A stretch of 64,000 bases of DNA from contig JADLHZ010000044.1 in NCBI GenBank assembly GCA_020848545.1, positions 332,187 through 396,186 of the forward strand, written 5' to 3'. The translations under genes and the position numbers were made by a program. A model generated the notes under the pieces. It did not search any database. It was not told the origin of the DNA and saw only the letters and a list, made by a program, of their open reading frames with translations. Shown here piece by piece: positions 1 to 8,800 of the stretch (its first letter is position 1; each line of letters opens with the position of its first letter). The stretch comes from Deltaproteobacteria bacterium (GTDB taxonomy: Bacteria > Myxococcota > JADLHZ01).

Positions 1-2
1 TT

Positions 3-371
3 GCGGACTTGGCGCAGGCGCTCTTCGACAAGAGGAGTCGTCCAACGATCGAGTACAACCCGGCGCGCTTCAAGTTCATGAGCGAGATGACGCGCACCTT
101 CTTCTTTGCCCACGAGTGTGCGCACCACGCGCTCGGGCACTTGTACGGCGGCGTGCAGGGCGTCGACAAAGAGCAGCAGGCCGACTGCTGGGCGGTCCTC
201 ACGATGAAGGAAGCGGGGACGCTCGGCGACGAAGGACTGCAGCAGATCCAGCAAGAGCTCGGAACGATCGCCCGATCGGATCCGAACCACTCCGCTGGCC
301 TGCGCCGCGCGGCGAATTTGAAGTGGTGCATGACCGAGCCGATCCCGAAGGCACCCGAGAAATTCCGATAA
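3..371 (+). CDS. HExxH zinc metallopeptidase, M48-like, C-terminal part (cut by the left window edge)
   Basis: The reading frame is open to the left edge, so the true start lies outside the window. A TTG at position 9 exists but nothing argues for it. The visible 120 or so residues contain HECAHHALGH, a HExxH zinc motif whose Glu is the general base, followed about 20 residues on by KEQQADCWA. The latter resembles the E-x-x-AD helix that supplies the third zinc ligand in M48-like peptidases. No membrane segment is visible in this part. The gene stops 141 bases before the convergent GH5-like gene. The substrate cannot be inferred. The family assignment is from motifs only; the metallopeptidase call is fairly safe, the M48 placement less so. 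Confidence 0.72.
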   Translation, partial: ADLAQALFDKRSRPTIEYNPARFKFMSEMTRTFFFAHECAHHALGHLYGGVQGVDKEQQADCWAVLTMKEAGTLGDEGLQQIQQELGTIARSDPNHSAGLRRAANLKWCMTEPIPKAPEKFR

Positions 372-512
372 CGGCCCAACTGCTTCGTTGCTCTGTCGCT
401 CCGCTGCTCGACGTCGGTTACCGCTCAGTCGCCGCTCCGGCTACCGCTACGCCTGCGCTGCTCGCTCGGTCGCGCCTCGCATTTGGGACCGTTCTCGGAA
501 TTTCTCGAAGGA

Positions 513-2414
513 TTAGGGACCGACGTCACCGTGTGTACGGATGAAATCGCCCAACGCATCGAGCGCCGGCGTCGTTCGCAGCATCGAATAGCTCGACGTC
601 GGATCGATCAGCGTGAACTCGTTGCTCACGCCGGGCGCTTCGATCGCCCAGGGCAGAAAGCCCCAGTAGCTTCCGCCGTACGCGTTTGCGAGCATTGCGC
701 TCGTCGCCTTCTCTTGCAGTACGATGTCGCGCGTGTGCGAGCCTTGGCCGCCTTCGCCGACGATCACACGGGCGCGCCGCTGCAACGACGTGTAGCTCGC
801 GAGGGCGCCGTGGTCGTCGTACTCGTGATAGTCCAAGTGCGAAAAGCCGAGGCCCGAAAAGCGGCCCGCGCGCACGCTGTCTGCGCCGTGCCAGCCCGAG
901 CCTGCCGACACGAACACGCCCGGCGCCACGTTCTTCACGCCGGCGGCCGCCTCGCTCAAGAAGGAGCGCATGGCTTCCCAGCTCACGCCCGCGCCCCAGT
1001 TCCCGGTGTCTCCGGCAACGGCGCCTTCGGGCTCGTTCGCGAGGTCGATGCTCCAGACCCACGGGCTCGCGGTATAGCGCGCGACGAAGGGCAGCATCGC
1101 TTGATCGAGGAACGCCTTTCGCGCGGCGAGATCGGCGATGGGCGAAGGGCTCGTACACTCGCTCGTGTGGTGCGCGCCGAGCAGCATGAAGGTGACTTTG
1201 ACGTCGTACTTCGGCAGGCGCGTGAAGACGAAGTCGTCGAAGTTCTTCCAGAAGGTCGGGTGCACGCCGGTGACGCGCTCGGCGGCGTCCTTCTCGAGGC
1301 CTTCGCAGCTCTCGAACACCCAGACCCGCAGCAGGCGAACGCCTAGTCCCTGCATCATCGCCAAGATCGCCTCGACGTGCGCCGGATCGTAGGCGACGCC
1401 CCAGGTCGGATGGTGGAACGAAGGTCCAAAGTCGTGGGCGTATTGGCCGTCGAGCCACGCGAGGTTCAAGCCGAGCACGAACTGCGCGACGAGCTCGATC
1501 TCATCCAAGTAGAGGACGCCAGCGCCGCTGGCTGAGAGCGTGAACGAGAGCTGCATGCCGCGCGCGTCGGGGGACGCTTCGATGCCGGCCGCGCTCAGCT
1601 CGAACGAGGTGGGTCCGAGGCTCCTGTGCGCGATGAGCCCGGTGCCGGCGACGTCTTTGTATGACGGCTGGCCGCCCGCGGTCGGTGTGAGAAAAGAGAC
1701 ACGTGAGGAAAGATCTACATCGGCCTCGAGGCGCGCGAGGAAACGCACGCGCTCGACGTTCGTCACCGAGCGCGGCGGCGAAAACGGCAGCGTCACGCGC
1801 ACGGTGTCGCCTGCCGATCCGGAGAACGCGACCCGCAGCGTGCCGTGACCCGCGAGCGTGGCGACCATGACGACGCTCGCGCTCGCGTTCGGCGACGTTT
1901 GGACGCTCATCGACGCCTCGAAGTCGAAGCGCGCGCGCGGGGTCACCGTGCTCACGAGGATCGGCGCCGCGGTGAGGCTGGCGAAGGTGGCGGTGACGAT
2001 GGTCGAGCGCGATCCGCCCGCCGCGGGGACGAAGCGGCCAGAAACGACGCTCCCGGCCGCCGGGTCGCGCACAGTCAAGGCAGCCTGCGCGCTCACGTCT
2101 TCGTTCGTGCCGTCCTCCCGCGTCGCGACGACCGTCAGCGGCAGCGGCTCGCTCGTCGTCAACACGTGCCGTCCCGCCGGCAGCAGCTTCAGCGCCGTGT
2201 ACCCCGGCGACGGCACCACCGAATTGGGACCCGGTCCCTTTTCGTTCGAAAGGGGACCGGGGAGACTCTCGGTCGAAAAGGGACCGGGGACGTTTTCGGT
2301 CGAAAAGGGACCGGGGAGACTCTCGGTGGCGCGCTCGGCGTCGCGCTCGCGGCTGTTCGGCTCGGGCGGCGCGGCGCAGGCGGCGAAGAGCACGAGGGCG
2401 AGGACGAGACGCAT
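513..2414 (-). CDS. Secreted lipoprotein with Ig-like, CBM-like and GH5-like (cellulase/mannanase fold) domains
   Basis: 633 residues from an ATG at 2414. The frame is open further upstream, but this start gives a lipoprotein signal, MRLVLALVLFAACAAP, with Cys at the lipobox. Residues about 25-60 are a low-complexity tether with PGPFSTE-type repeats, encoded by a dispersed DNA repeat. Residues about 60-170 look like a bacterial Ig-like (Big) domain and about 170-310 like a beta-sandwich carbohydrate-binding module. Residues about 315-633 form a clan-A TIM barrel with the acid/base Glu in ANEPEG (near 461) and the nucleophile Glu in IVGEGGQG (near 551). It is likely anchored in the envelope and acts on beta-glucan or mannan; the actual substrate is unknown. 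It stands alone, convergent with the metallopeptidase and divergent from the methyltransferase gene. Confidence 0.85.
   Translation of the reverse strand: MRLVLALVLFAACAAPPEPNSRERDAERATESLPGPFSTENVPGPFSTESLPGPLSNEKGPGPNSVVPSPGYTALKLLPAGRHVLTTSEPLPLTVVATREDGTNEDVSAQAALTVRDPAAGSVVSGRFVPAAGGSRSTIVTATFASLTAAPILVSTVTPRARFDFEASMSVQTSPNASASVVMVATLAGHGTLRVAFSGSAGDTVRVTLPFSPPRSVTNVERVRFLARLEADVDLSSRVSFLTPTAGGQPSYKDVAGTGLIAHRSLGPTSFELSAAGIEASPDARGMQLSFTLSASGAGVLYLDEIELVAQFVLGLNLAWLDGQYAHDFGPSFHHPTWGVAYDPAHVEAILAMMQGLGVRLLRVWVFESCEGLEKDAAERVTGVHPTFWKNFDDFVFTRLPKYDVKVTFMLLGAHHTSECTSPSPIADLAARKAFLDQAMLPFVARYTASPWVWSIDLANEPEGAVAGDTGNWGAGVSWEAMRSFLSEAAAGVKNVAPGVFVSAGSGWHGADSVRAGRFSGLGFSHLDYHEYDDHGALASYTSLQRRARVIVGEGGQGSHTRDIVLQEKATSAMLANAYGGSYWGFLPWAIEAPGVSNEFTLIDPTSSYSMLRTTPALDALGDFIRTHGDVGP
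2226..2328. repeat. Dispersed GAAAAGGGACCGGGG-type repeat, three 27-bp units plus one inverted copy, inside the GH5-like gene
   Basis: Three direct copies of the 15-base core start at 2248 (one substitution), 2275 and 2302, so the period is 27 bp. An inverted copy lies at 2226-2244. The inverted copy and the first direct copy form a hairpin of 15 bp with one mismatch (arms 2230-2244 and 2247-2261) and a two-base loop. The array is read on the minus strand in frame as PGPFSTE-like repeats in the lipoprotein tether. The same core is found at 5.56, 21.45 and 31.2 kb. Confidence 0.9.
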
Positions 2415-2526
2415 CGGGCCTCGGTTATCGGGCGTCGCGCGGCCGCTGTCTTCGGCGCATGCCTTGAATTGCGACGATCCGCCGGCACTTGTCGGTTCGC
2501 GCGGCATCGTCTAAGGAGCCGCCCCG

Positions 2527-3147
2527 ATGACCCTGAAATTTCGCGTCGTTGTGGCCGATCCGCCCTGGGCATTCTCCGACAAGCTCCGCATGTCCGATGT
2601 GAAGCGCGGCGCCGCGGCCAACTACCGCACGCTGACCGTCGACGACGTGGCCGCGCTGCCGGTCGCCGACTGGTGCTACAAGGACGCGTTGCTCGCGCTC
2701 TGGGTGCCGTCGAGCCTGCTCACGGACGGCATGCGCGTCATGGAGTCTTGGGGCTTCGTGCAAAAGCAGATCTACACCTGGGTGAAGCAAACGAAGAGCG
2801 GCGGCGTCGCCTTCGGCATGGGCCGCCAGTTTCGTGGGGCCACCGAGCACGCGCTCGTCGGCACGCGCGGCAGCCCGAAGCCGCAGTCGCGCTCGGAGCG
2901 CAACGTCGATCACTGGGTCGGCCTGCCGCACAGCAGGAAGCCCGAACAGCTGCAGAACCGCCTGGAGAAGATGTACCCGGACGGCCCGTACCTCGAGCTC
3001 TTCGCCCGCCGCGCGCGCGAGGGATGGACGTGCGTCGGCAACCAAGCGCCGGGCTACGAAGGCCTCGACATCCGCGACTGGCACCCCGCGTGGACGCCGG
3101 CCGCGAGCGCGCGCTCAGACGATCAAGAGATCGCCGCGCCGATCTGA
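2527..3147 (+). CDS. MT-A70 family N6-adenine methyltransferase (orphan)
   Basis: 206 residues with the class-beta amino-methyltransferase catalytic motif DPPW (residues 10-13) near the N-terminus. The C-terminal block YLELFARR...GWTCVGNQ is typical of MT-A70 proteins, where it contributes to the SAM pocket. The length is near that of the minimal bacterial/phage family. It would transfer methyl from SAM to N6 of adenine in DNA or RNA. No restriction endonuclease or target-recognition partner lies next to it, so it is an orphan, possibly phage-derived. A plausible ribosome site (AAGGAG) precedes the ATG. The last 25 bases overlap the convergent 3' end of feoAB. Confidence 0.88.
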   Translation: MTLKFRVVVADPPWAFSDKLRMSDVKRGAAANYRTLTVDDVAALPVADWCYKDALLALWVPSSLLTDGMRVMESWGFVQKQIYTWVKQTKSGGVAFGMGRQFRGATEHALVGTRGSPKPQSRSERNVDHWVGLPHSRKPEQLQNRLEKMYPDGPYLELFARRAREGWTCVGNQAPGYEGLDIRDWHPAWTPAASARSDDQEIAAPI

Positions 3148-5513
3148 TTGATCGCCAGCGCGACCACGTAGGCGAGCGCCGTCATATAAAGGAAGACGCC
3201 GGCGACGAAGCGCCATGATCGCGTCTCGCGGCGGATCGTGGCGAGCGTGCTCATGCACTGGCACGCGAGCATGAAGAACGCGAGCAGCGCGAACCCGGTG
3301 CGCGGCGTGTAGATCGGCCGGCCGTCTTTGCGCTTGGCGTTTTGCAGCGCGCTGACCAGCCCGGCCTGCTCCTGGTCTGCGTTCGCGGCGCCGTGAATCA
3401 CGCCCATCGTCGCGACGAACACTTCGCGCGCGGCGAAGCTGCCGATGAGGCCGATGCCGATGCGCCAATCGAAGCCGAGCGGCTCGATCACGGGCTCGAT
3501 GGCGTGGCCGACGCGCCCGGCGATCGAGTGCTCGAGGCGTTGGCTCTCGGTCGCGCTCGGCTCGTCCATGCGTGGAAAGTGCAGGAGCAGCCACATCACC
3601 ACGCTCAGCACGACGATCGTGGTGCCGGCCGTCGTCAGGAACTCGCGCAGGCGCTGCCACACGGTGCGCAGCAGTGTGCGCATCACCGGCATGCGGTAAG
3701 GCGGTAGCTCGAGCACGAGCGACGCGGAGTCGCCCGAGAACACCGTGCGGCCGATGAAGCTCGCCGCGAGCAGCGTTGTCACGGCTGACGCGACGTAGAG
3801 GCCGAGCAGGATGATCGTACTCACCGGCATGCCGAGCCAGCGCATCGACGCCGGATAGAGCGTGGCGATGACGAGCGTGTAGACCGGCAGCCGCGCCGAG
3901 CAGCTCATCAGCGGCAACACCGCCATCGTCAGCAAGCGATCGCGGCGGTGCTCCAGCGTTCGCAGCGACATGATCGCCGGGACCGCGCACGCGTAGCCGC
4001 CAAGCATCGGCACGAACGCCTTGCCGTTGAGGCCCGCCAAGCGCATCAGCCGATCGATCATGAACGCGGCGCGCGACAAATAGCCGAACGCTTCGAGAAA
4101 GCTCATGAGGAAGAGCAGGAGCGCGATCTGCGGAACGAACATGAGGACCGTGCCGACGCCGACGACGAGGCCGTCGGCGACGAGGTCGGAGAGCCAATGC
4201 GCGGGGAGGGCAGAGCGCGCGCTGGCGGCGATCCACGCGAAGAGCGCCTCGATGCCGTCCATCATCGGCTGCGAAAGCGTGAAGAGCAGATTGAACGCGA
4301 GCGCGAGCACACAAAGGAGGGCGACGGCGCCCGTGAACGGATGGGTCAGCAGGCGATCGATCCGATCAGTGAACGAGCGCGCCGCACGCTCTGGGGCTCT
4401 GACGGCGCGCGCGACGATGCGATCGACGAAGCCGTAGCGTGCGGCAGTGATCGTTGCCGCGAGATCATCGAGCTCGTCCATCGCGAAGTCGCCCGGAAGG
4501 GGCCTGCCGCGCGCTGCGGCTTCCGCGAGCCACGTCGCGAACGCGCGGCGGCGCGGGCCGAGATCGCGGCTGAGCTCGCCGGCGACGCGCATCACCAACG
4601 GGCCGAGCTCGTGATCGATCGCGCCACCGAAGCTGACTTCACGTGTCGTTGAGCTGGCGATGGCACGCTCGAGAGCGGCGCGCAGATCGCCGAGGCCTTC
4701 GTGCTTCGTGGCCACGGTGCGGATCACCTCGACGCCGAGCGCGTCTTGTAGGACGGCGGTGTCGATCTCGATGCCCTGCGCCCGCGCCTCGTCGCTCATG
4801 TTGAGCACACAGACGACCGGCACGGAGAGCTCGATGACCGCGAGCGCGAGGTACAAGCTACGCGCAAGAGCCGTCGCGTCGAGCACGACGACGCAAGCAT
4901 CGCAGCCTCGTTGTGGTGCGTGCGGCGAGAGGGCGCGGCCGAAGAGCTCGTACGCGGCGACGTCTTCGTCGGGAGAGCGACCGACGAGGCCGTAGCAGCC
5001 GGGGAGGTCGACGAGCGTCGCCTCCTGCGCCCCGATCGCGATCGCCCGCGCGCTGCGGGTGACGGTGATGCCCGGGTAGTTGCCGGTGGGTCGCGAGGCG
5101 CCGGAGAGCGCGTTGAACAAGGTCGACTTGCCGCAGTTCGGGTTGCCGACGAGGCCGATGACGGCGCCGTGGATCGAGCGTGGCGCTGTTGTCCCCTTCG
5201 CGATCGCGTAATCAGTCGGGGCCGTCCTGGCATCGTTCGTGATCGCGATCGCTGCCGCGTCGGTGCTCCGCAGGCTCAAGCGGTAGCCACGGAGCTCGAC
5301 CTCGATCGGATCGCCAAACGGGGCGCGGCGGATGGCCGTGACCAAGGTGCCGGGGACGAAGCCGAGCTCCATGAGCCGTAAGCGCTCTGCCGCCGACCCG
5401 CCCCGTCGATGGTCGATTCGCTTCACGCGGCCGCTCGTGCCCGGAGCCAGCGCCGCGAGGGTCTCGGGCCGGCTTCGCCCGATCGTCCGGACCATGGCGG
5501 CGCCGTCTTGCAT
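3123..5513 (-). CDS. feoB: FeoA-FeoB fusion ferrous iron transporter
   Basis: 796 residues. Residues about 16-90 are a FeoA SH3-like domain (typical RLMELGFVPGT). After a short linker comes FeoB: G1 GNPNCGKST at 123-131, G3 DLPGCYGL and a G4-like NMSD, then a helical spacer. The membrane part contains two Gate/Nucleoside-recognition domains, including the conserved GYACAVPA and a Cys pair in a late helix. It takes up Fe(II) across the inner membrane, with the cytosolic G-domain gating. Normally feoA and feoB are separate genes; here they form one chain. The ATG at 5513 is used, although a second in-frame ATG at 5495 is possible. A Fur-like palindrome lies ten bases upstream. No FeoC or other iron gene is adjacent. 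Confidence 0.95.
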   Translation of the reverse strand: MQDGAAMVRTIGRSRPETLAALAPGTSGRVKRIDHRRGGSAAERLRLMELGFVPGTLVTAIRRAPFGDPIEVELRGYRLSLRSTDAAAIAITNDARTAPTDYAIAKGTTAPRSIHGAVIGLVGNPNCGKSTLFNALSGASRPTGNYPGITVTRSARAIAIGAQEATLVDLPGCYGLVGRSPDEDVAAYELFGRALSPHAPQRGCDACVVVLDATALARSLYLALAVIELSVPVVCVLNMSDEARAQGIEIDTAVLQDALGVEVIRTVATKHEGLGDLRAALERAIASSTTREVSFGGAIDHELGPLVMRVAGELSRDLGPRRRAFATWLAEAAARGRPLPGDFAMDELDDLAATITAARYGFVDRIVARAVRAPERAARSFTDRIDRLLTHPFTGAVALLCVLALAFNLLFTLSQPMMDGIEALFAWIAASARSALPAHWLSDLVADGLVVGVGTVLMFVPQIALLLFLMSFLEAFGYLSRAAFMIDRLMRLAGLNGKAFVPMLGGYACAVPAIMSLRTLEHRRDRLLTMAVLPLMSCSARLPVYTLVIATLYPASMRWLGMPVSTIILLGLYVASAVTTLLAASFIGRTVFSGDSASLVLELPPYRMPVMRTLLRTVWQRLREFLTTAGTTIVVLSVVMWLLLHFPRMDEPSATESQRLEHSIAGRVGHAIEPVIEPLGFDWRIGIGLIGSFAAREVFVATMGVIHGAANADQEQAGLVSALQNAKRKDGRPIYTPRTGFALLAFFMLACQCMSTLATIRRETRSWRFVAGVFLYMTALAYVVALAINQIGAAIS

Positions 5514-5522
5514 CTGTGAAAA

Positions 5523-5537
5523 TGAATATCATATTCA
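5523..5537 (-). promoter_or_regulatory. Fur-type operator upstream of feoAB
   Basis: TGAATATCATATTCA is a perfect 7-1-7 inverted repeat that matches the 7-1-7 form of the Fur box (TGATAAT-N-ATTATCA) at most positions. It ends ten bases before the feoAB ATG. On the minus strand it contains TATGAT, a good -10 hexamer, so a bound repressor would sit on the promoter. Iron-repressed expression of feoAB is the natural inference. Confidence 0.82.
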
Positions 5538-5555
5538 ACAACCCCCCGCAACCAC

Positions 5556-5690
5556 GAAAAGGGACGAAAAGGGACCGGGGAAGGATTGGCGAAAAGGGAC
5601 CGGGGAAGAATTCGTGAAAAGGGACCGGGGAAGGATTGGCGAAAAGGGACCGGGGAAGAATTCGTGAAAAGGGACCGGGGAGGAATGTTC
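5556..5690. repeat. Tandem array of the GAAAAGGGACCGGGG repeat, 25-bp period
   Basis: Five cores begin at 5566, 5591, 5616, 5641 and 5666, preceded by a truncated one at 5556. The 10-base spacers alternate between AAGGATTGGC and AAGAATTCGT, giving a 50-bp higher-order unit that has been duplicated. The array lies between the divergent feoAB and Ig-protein genes. Because 25 is not a multiple of three, translation through it shifts frame at every unit, so it is not coding. It should not be annotated as the N-terminus of the downstream protein. Confidence 0.92.
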
Positions 5691-5888
5691 CCGGGGAGGA
5701 ATGTTCCCCGGGAGGGATTTCCGGGGAGGGTTGTCGACTGTTGGCGGCGAAAGCGAGTCATTTGGCGCCAAGTGTCACGCGTCGGTCCCGCGCGCGGTAG
5801 CGATAACCGACAGCGCACGGGCAGAGGGTGCCCCCACGAACTGCGGCGAACAGCAAATTCGCCGCCTCGAACGTATCGGAGTGACACG
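5691..5888. other. Leader region of the Ig-repeat gene
   Basis: The first part (5691-5735) is a decayed G/C-rich continuation of the repeat array with two copies of GGAATGTTCCC-like sequence. The rest has no recognisable gene. The array and this leader together separate the feoAB operator from the next start codon, so the Ig-gene promoter must lie in or beside the array. A ribosome site GGAG at 5878-5881 sits seven bases before the ATG at 5889 and fixes the start. Confidence 0.55.
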
Positions 5889-8800
5889 ATGGCGATTCAA
5901 TTCCCACTGAACGGACAAGCCCGCCTCTCGCAACAAGACCTCGACGCGTACACGAAAGAGCTCGCCAAGCAGCCGAAGCAGCTCGCCGTCCAGGAGCTGC
6001 AGAAGCTCATCGACGCCGGCGAAGCACAGCTCCCTGAAGGCTCCGGCGCGAAGCTGCGCGACATGCAGTGGGCGCTGCAGAACGACGCGTGGGATCCGAC
6101 GCAGCAAACGAGCGGCGTCAAGCGCCCGGCGCCGGCGGCGGTGAGCGAGATCCGCGTCGAGCGCGAACGTTCGATGGACGGCACCCAGGTCGCGCAACAG
6201 CTGCGCCTCGTCGTGCAAGGTCGCGCGGAGCCTGGGACGGCGTACGAGATCGTCAACTTGAGCCGCGGTGGCACGCCACTCGCTTCGGGCGCCGTCGCGG
6301 CCGATGGCTCGTTCAACTACGAGGGCTTGTTGCAGCCGTTGTTCTTCAACGAGCAGATCGGCGTGCGCATTAGGAACCAAAGCACCGGCGCGCGCTCCGA
6401 AACCATCACGCAGCTGCCGAAGTCGATCGAAGTGCAGGTGAAGGGGCAAGCGCGCGAGTCGGTCGAGCTCAAGATCGCGCAGCGTCAAGAGTCGCCGTTC
6501 GTGCAGCAGAGCTTGATTCAATCGACGCAAAAGATCGCGACCGCGGATGCGCCGGCCGGCATCGCGCTCGCGGGTAAAGCGGGCTCCGTCCCGGCGGGCG
6601 CCGAGCTGCAAGTGATCCTCGGCGACAAGGTGCAGACCGCGCGCGCGATGCTCGACGGCTCGTTCATCTTCGACGTGAAAGGCATCACGCCCGGCCAGCA
6701 AGTCACGCTGAACGTCATCGACGGCGGCCAAGTGACGACGCAGCAGTACAACACGGTCGCGGTGCGCTTCGACACGAGCGGCTTCACGGCGTCGACGCAA
6801 GGCGCGCCCTACGATCGCCTGCAGAAGGGCGTGAAGGATCCCGCCGGCCCGTTCCTGCGTTTCGGCGGGGGAAATGTCGATCCCGGCAGCATCGTCACCG
6901 TCACGAACTATACGACCGGCGCGAAGTTTCAGGCGGTCGCCGACAAGGATGGCCGCATCGAGCTCGAGATCTCGGGCGTGCACACCGGTGATGCGCTCGG
7001 CTTCGAGTGCAAAGACGCTGCTGGCAATCTGTCGCCGAACGCGGTGCAGAACTGGCCGGTCCCTGGCGCCGGCAGTGAGAACGCGCGCTTGAAGCAGCTG
7101 CTCTGCGCGCAGAACCTGCTGACCGAGAACGTGGCCGAGCTCTCGACGTTGATTCACAAGATGCCGACGTCGATCCACCGAAAGCTCGTCGAAGACTTCC
7201 TCGCCGGTCCTGCCGCGAAAGTCGTGCGCGACGCGGCGGATCTGCAGTCGTTGAAGAAGGCCTTCGCCGAGGCGTACTCCGGCAAGAACGACATCGTCAC
7301 GAACACCTCGAACCCGGCGCCGAAGGAACCGATCGTCGTCGGCGCGCGCGTGATCAAGCCGCGCATCATGGACCAAGGCAGCCCCGCCGGCCGCGATCCG
7401 ATCGAAGTCGAAGGCAAGGCCGAGCCGTTCTCGCGCGTCGAGATCCGGAACGCGAGCATGCCGGGCGCGCCGGTCATCGGCACGATCCAGGCCGACAAGA
7501 ACGGCAACTTCAAGTTCATCTCGCGCGACGAGTCGAAGTTCCTCCACGGCGATCAGCTCTACGTGCGCTCGATCGACCAGGGTGGCGCGCAGAGCACCGA
7601 CGCGCTGGCGAAGACCTGCGCCTACGAGCTGCAGATCTGGACCGTTCAGCCGCGCGAAGTCCTCGTCGAGCTGCCGCACGCGACCGACACGCGGCCGCCG
7701 TTTCTCGACATGAGCAAGACGAAGTCTGAGTCGAAGCCGATCGGACCGAAGGACAAGGAGCAGGTTCACACGATCAACGGCGCGCCTGGCAGCTCGGAGC
7801 CGAACGCGATCGTCCGCGTGACGAACCAACGCGGCAAGGTCTTCGAAGCGGCGACGAACAAGGACGGCTCGTTCCAACTGAACGTTGGCGAGATTACACC
7901 GGGCGAGACGCTGACGGCGATGGTGATCGACACGAACGGCATCACCACGCAGCAGATGTTCCAAACGCCGGCCTTGCGCTTCGACTCTGGGAAGCTGTTG
8001 TCGACATCGAACGGCGTGCCGTTCCAGCGCTTCGACGGCAAGGGCGCGCCCGACAGCGACGGTCCGTTCCTGCGCTTCGCGGCCGAAGGCGCCGTCAATC
8101 CGCACGCAAGCGTCAAAGTGACGAACAACTCGACCGGCGAGAGCTTCACCGTCACGGCGAGCGAGTCCGGCGCGCTCGACTTCGAGGCGCGGCGCGTTCA
8201 CGCCGGTGACTCTTTGTCGTTCGTCGTCACCGATCCGGCGGGAAACGTGGCGCCGAACGCGATCGATAACTACGTCGTCCCCGGGACGCCGCAGTGGACG
8301 GCTGACGTGCAAGCGCTCGAGTGCCAGCACAACTTCGCGCCGGAGGACGTGCAGAAGGCGCTGACGATCATGGCGAAGGCGCCGACCGCAGCCAACCGGG
8401 CCGCGTTCGAGTCGATGCTGAAGCGGCCGGAGGCGTTCCTCACCAAGGGCGACTTCGAGAAGCTGAAAGAGGCCTTCGTCGGCGCCTACGCCGCGCCGAA
8501 CAACGTGCGCAACGCCGCCGAGAACCCGGCCCCGAAGCCGCCGATCGTGCTCGACGCCGACATCATCAAGCCGCGCATCATGGACCAGGGCAGCGCCGCC
8601 AACCGCGATCCGCTCGAAGTGCGCGGCAAGGCCGAGCCGTACACGACGATCGAGATCCGGAACGCGAGCCAGCCGGGCTACCCGGTGATCGGCAGTGTGC
8701 GCACCGACAAGAACGGCAACTTCGCCTTCACCTCGCGCGACGAGTCGAAGTTCCTGCACGGCGATCAGATCATCCTGCGCGCCACGGACCAAGGCGGCGC

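Noticed and set aside
484..531. Two GGGACCG copies in the gap after the metallopeptidase gene as decayed members of the repeat family
   Set aside because: Only seven bases match and the flanks differ (no GAAAA lead); one copy is just the end of the GH5-like gene. Too weak to call.
5586..5888. N-terminal extension of the Ig-repeat protein by about 100 residues
   Set aside because: The extension is translated 25-bp repeat DNA with a shifting KRDRG/KGPGK pattern, and the ATG at 5889 has its own ribosome site.
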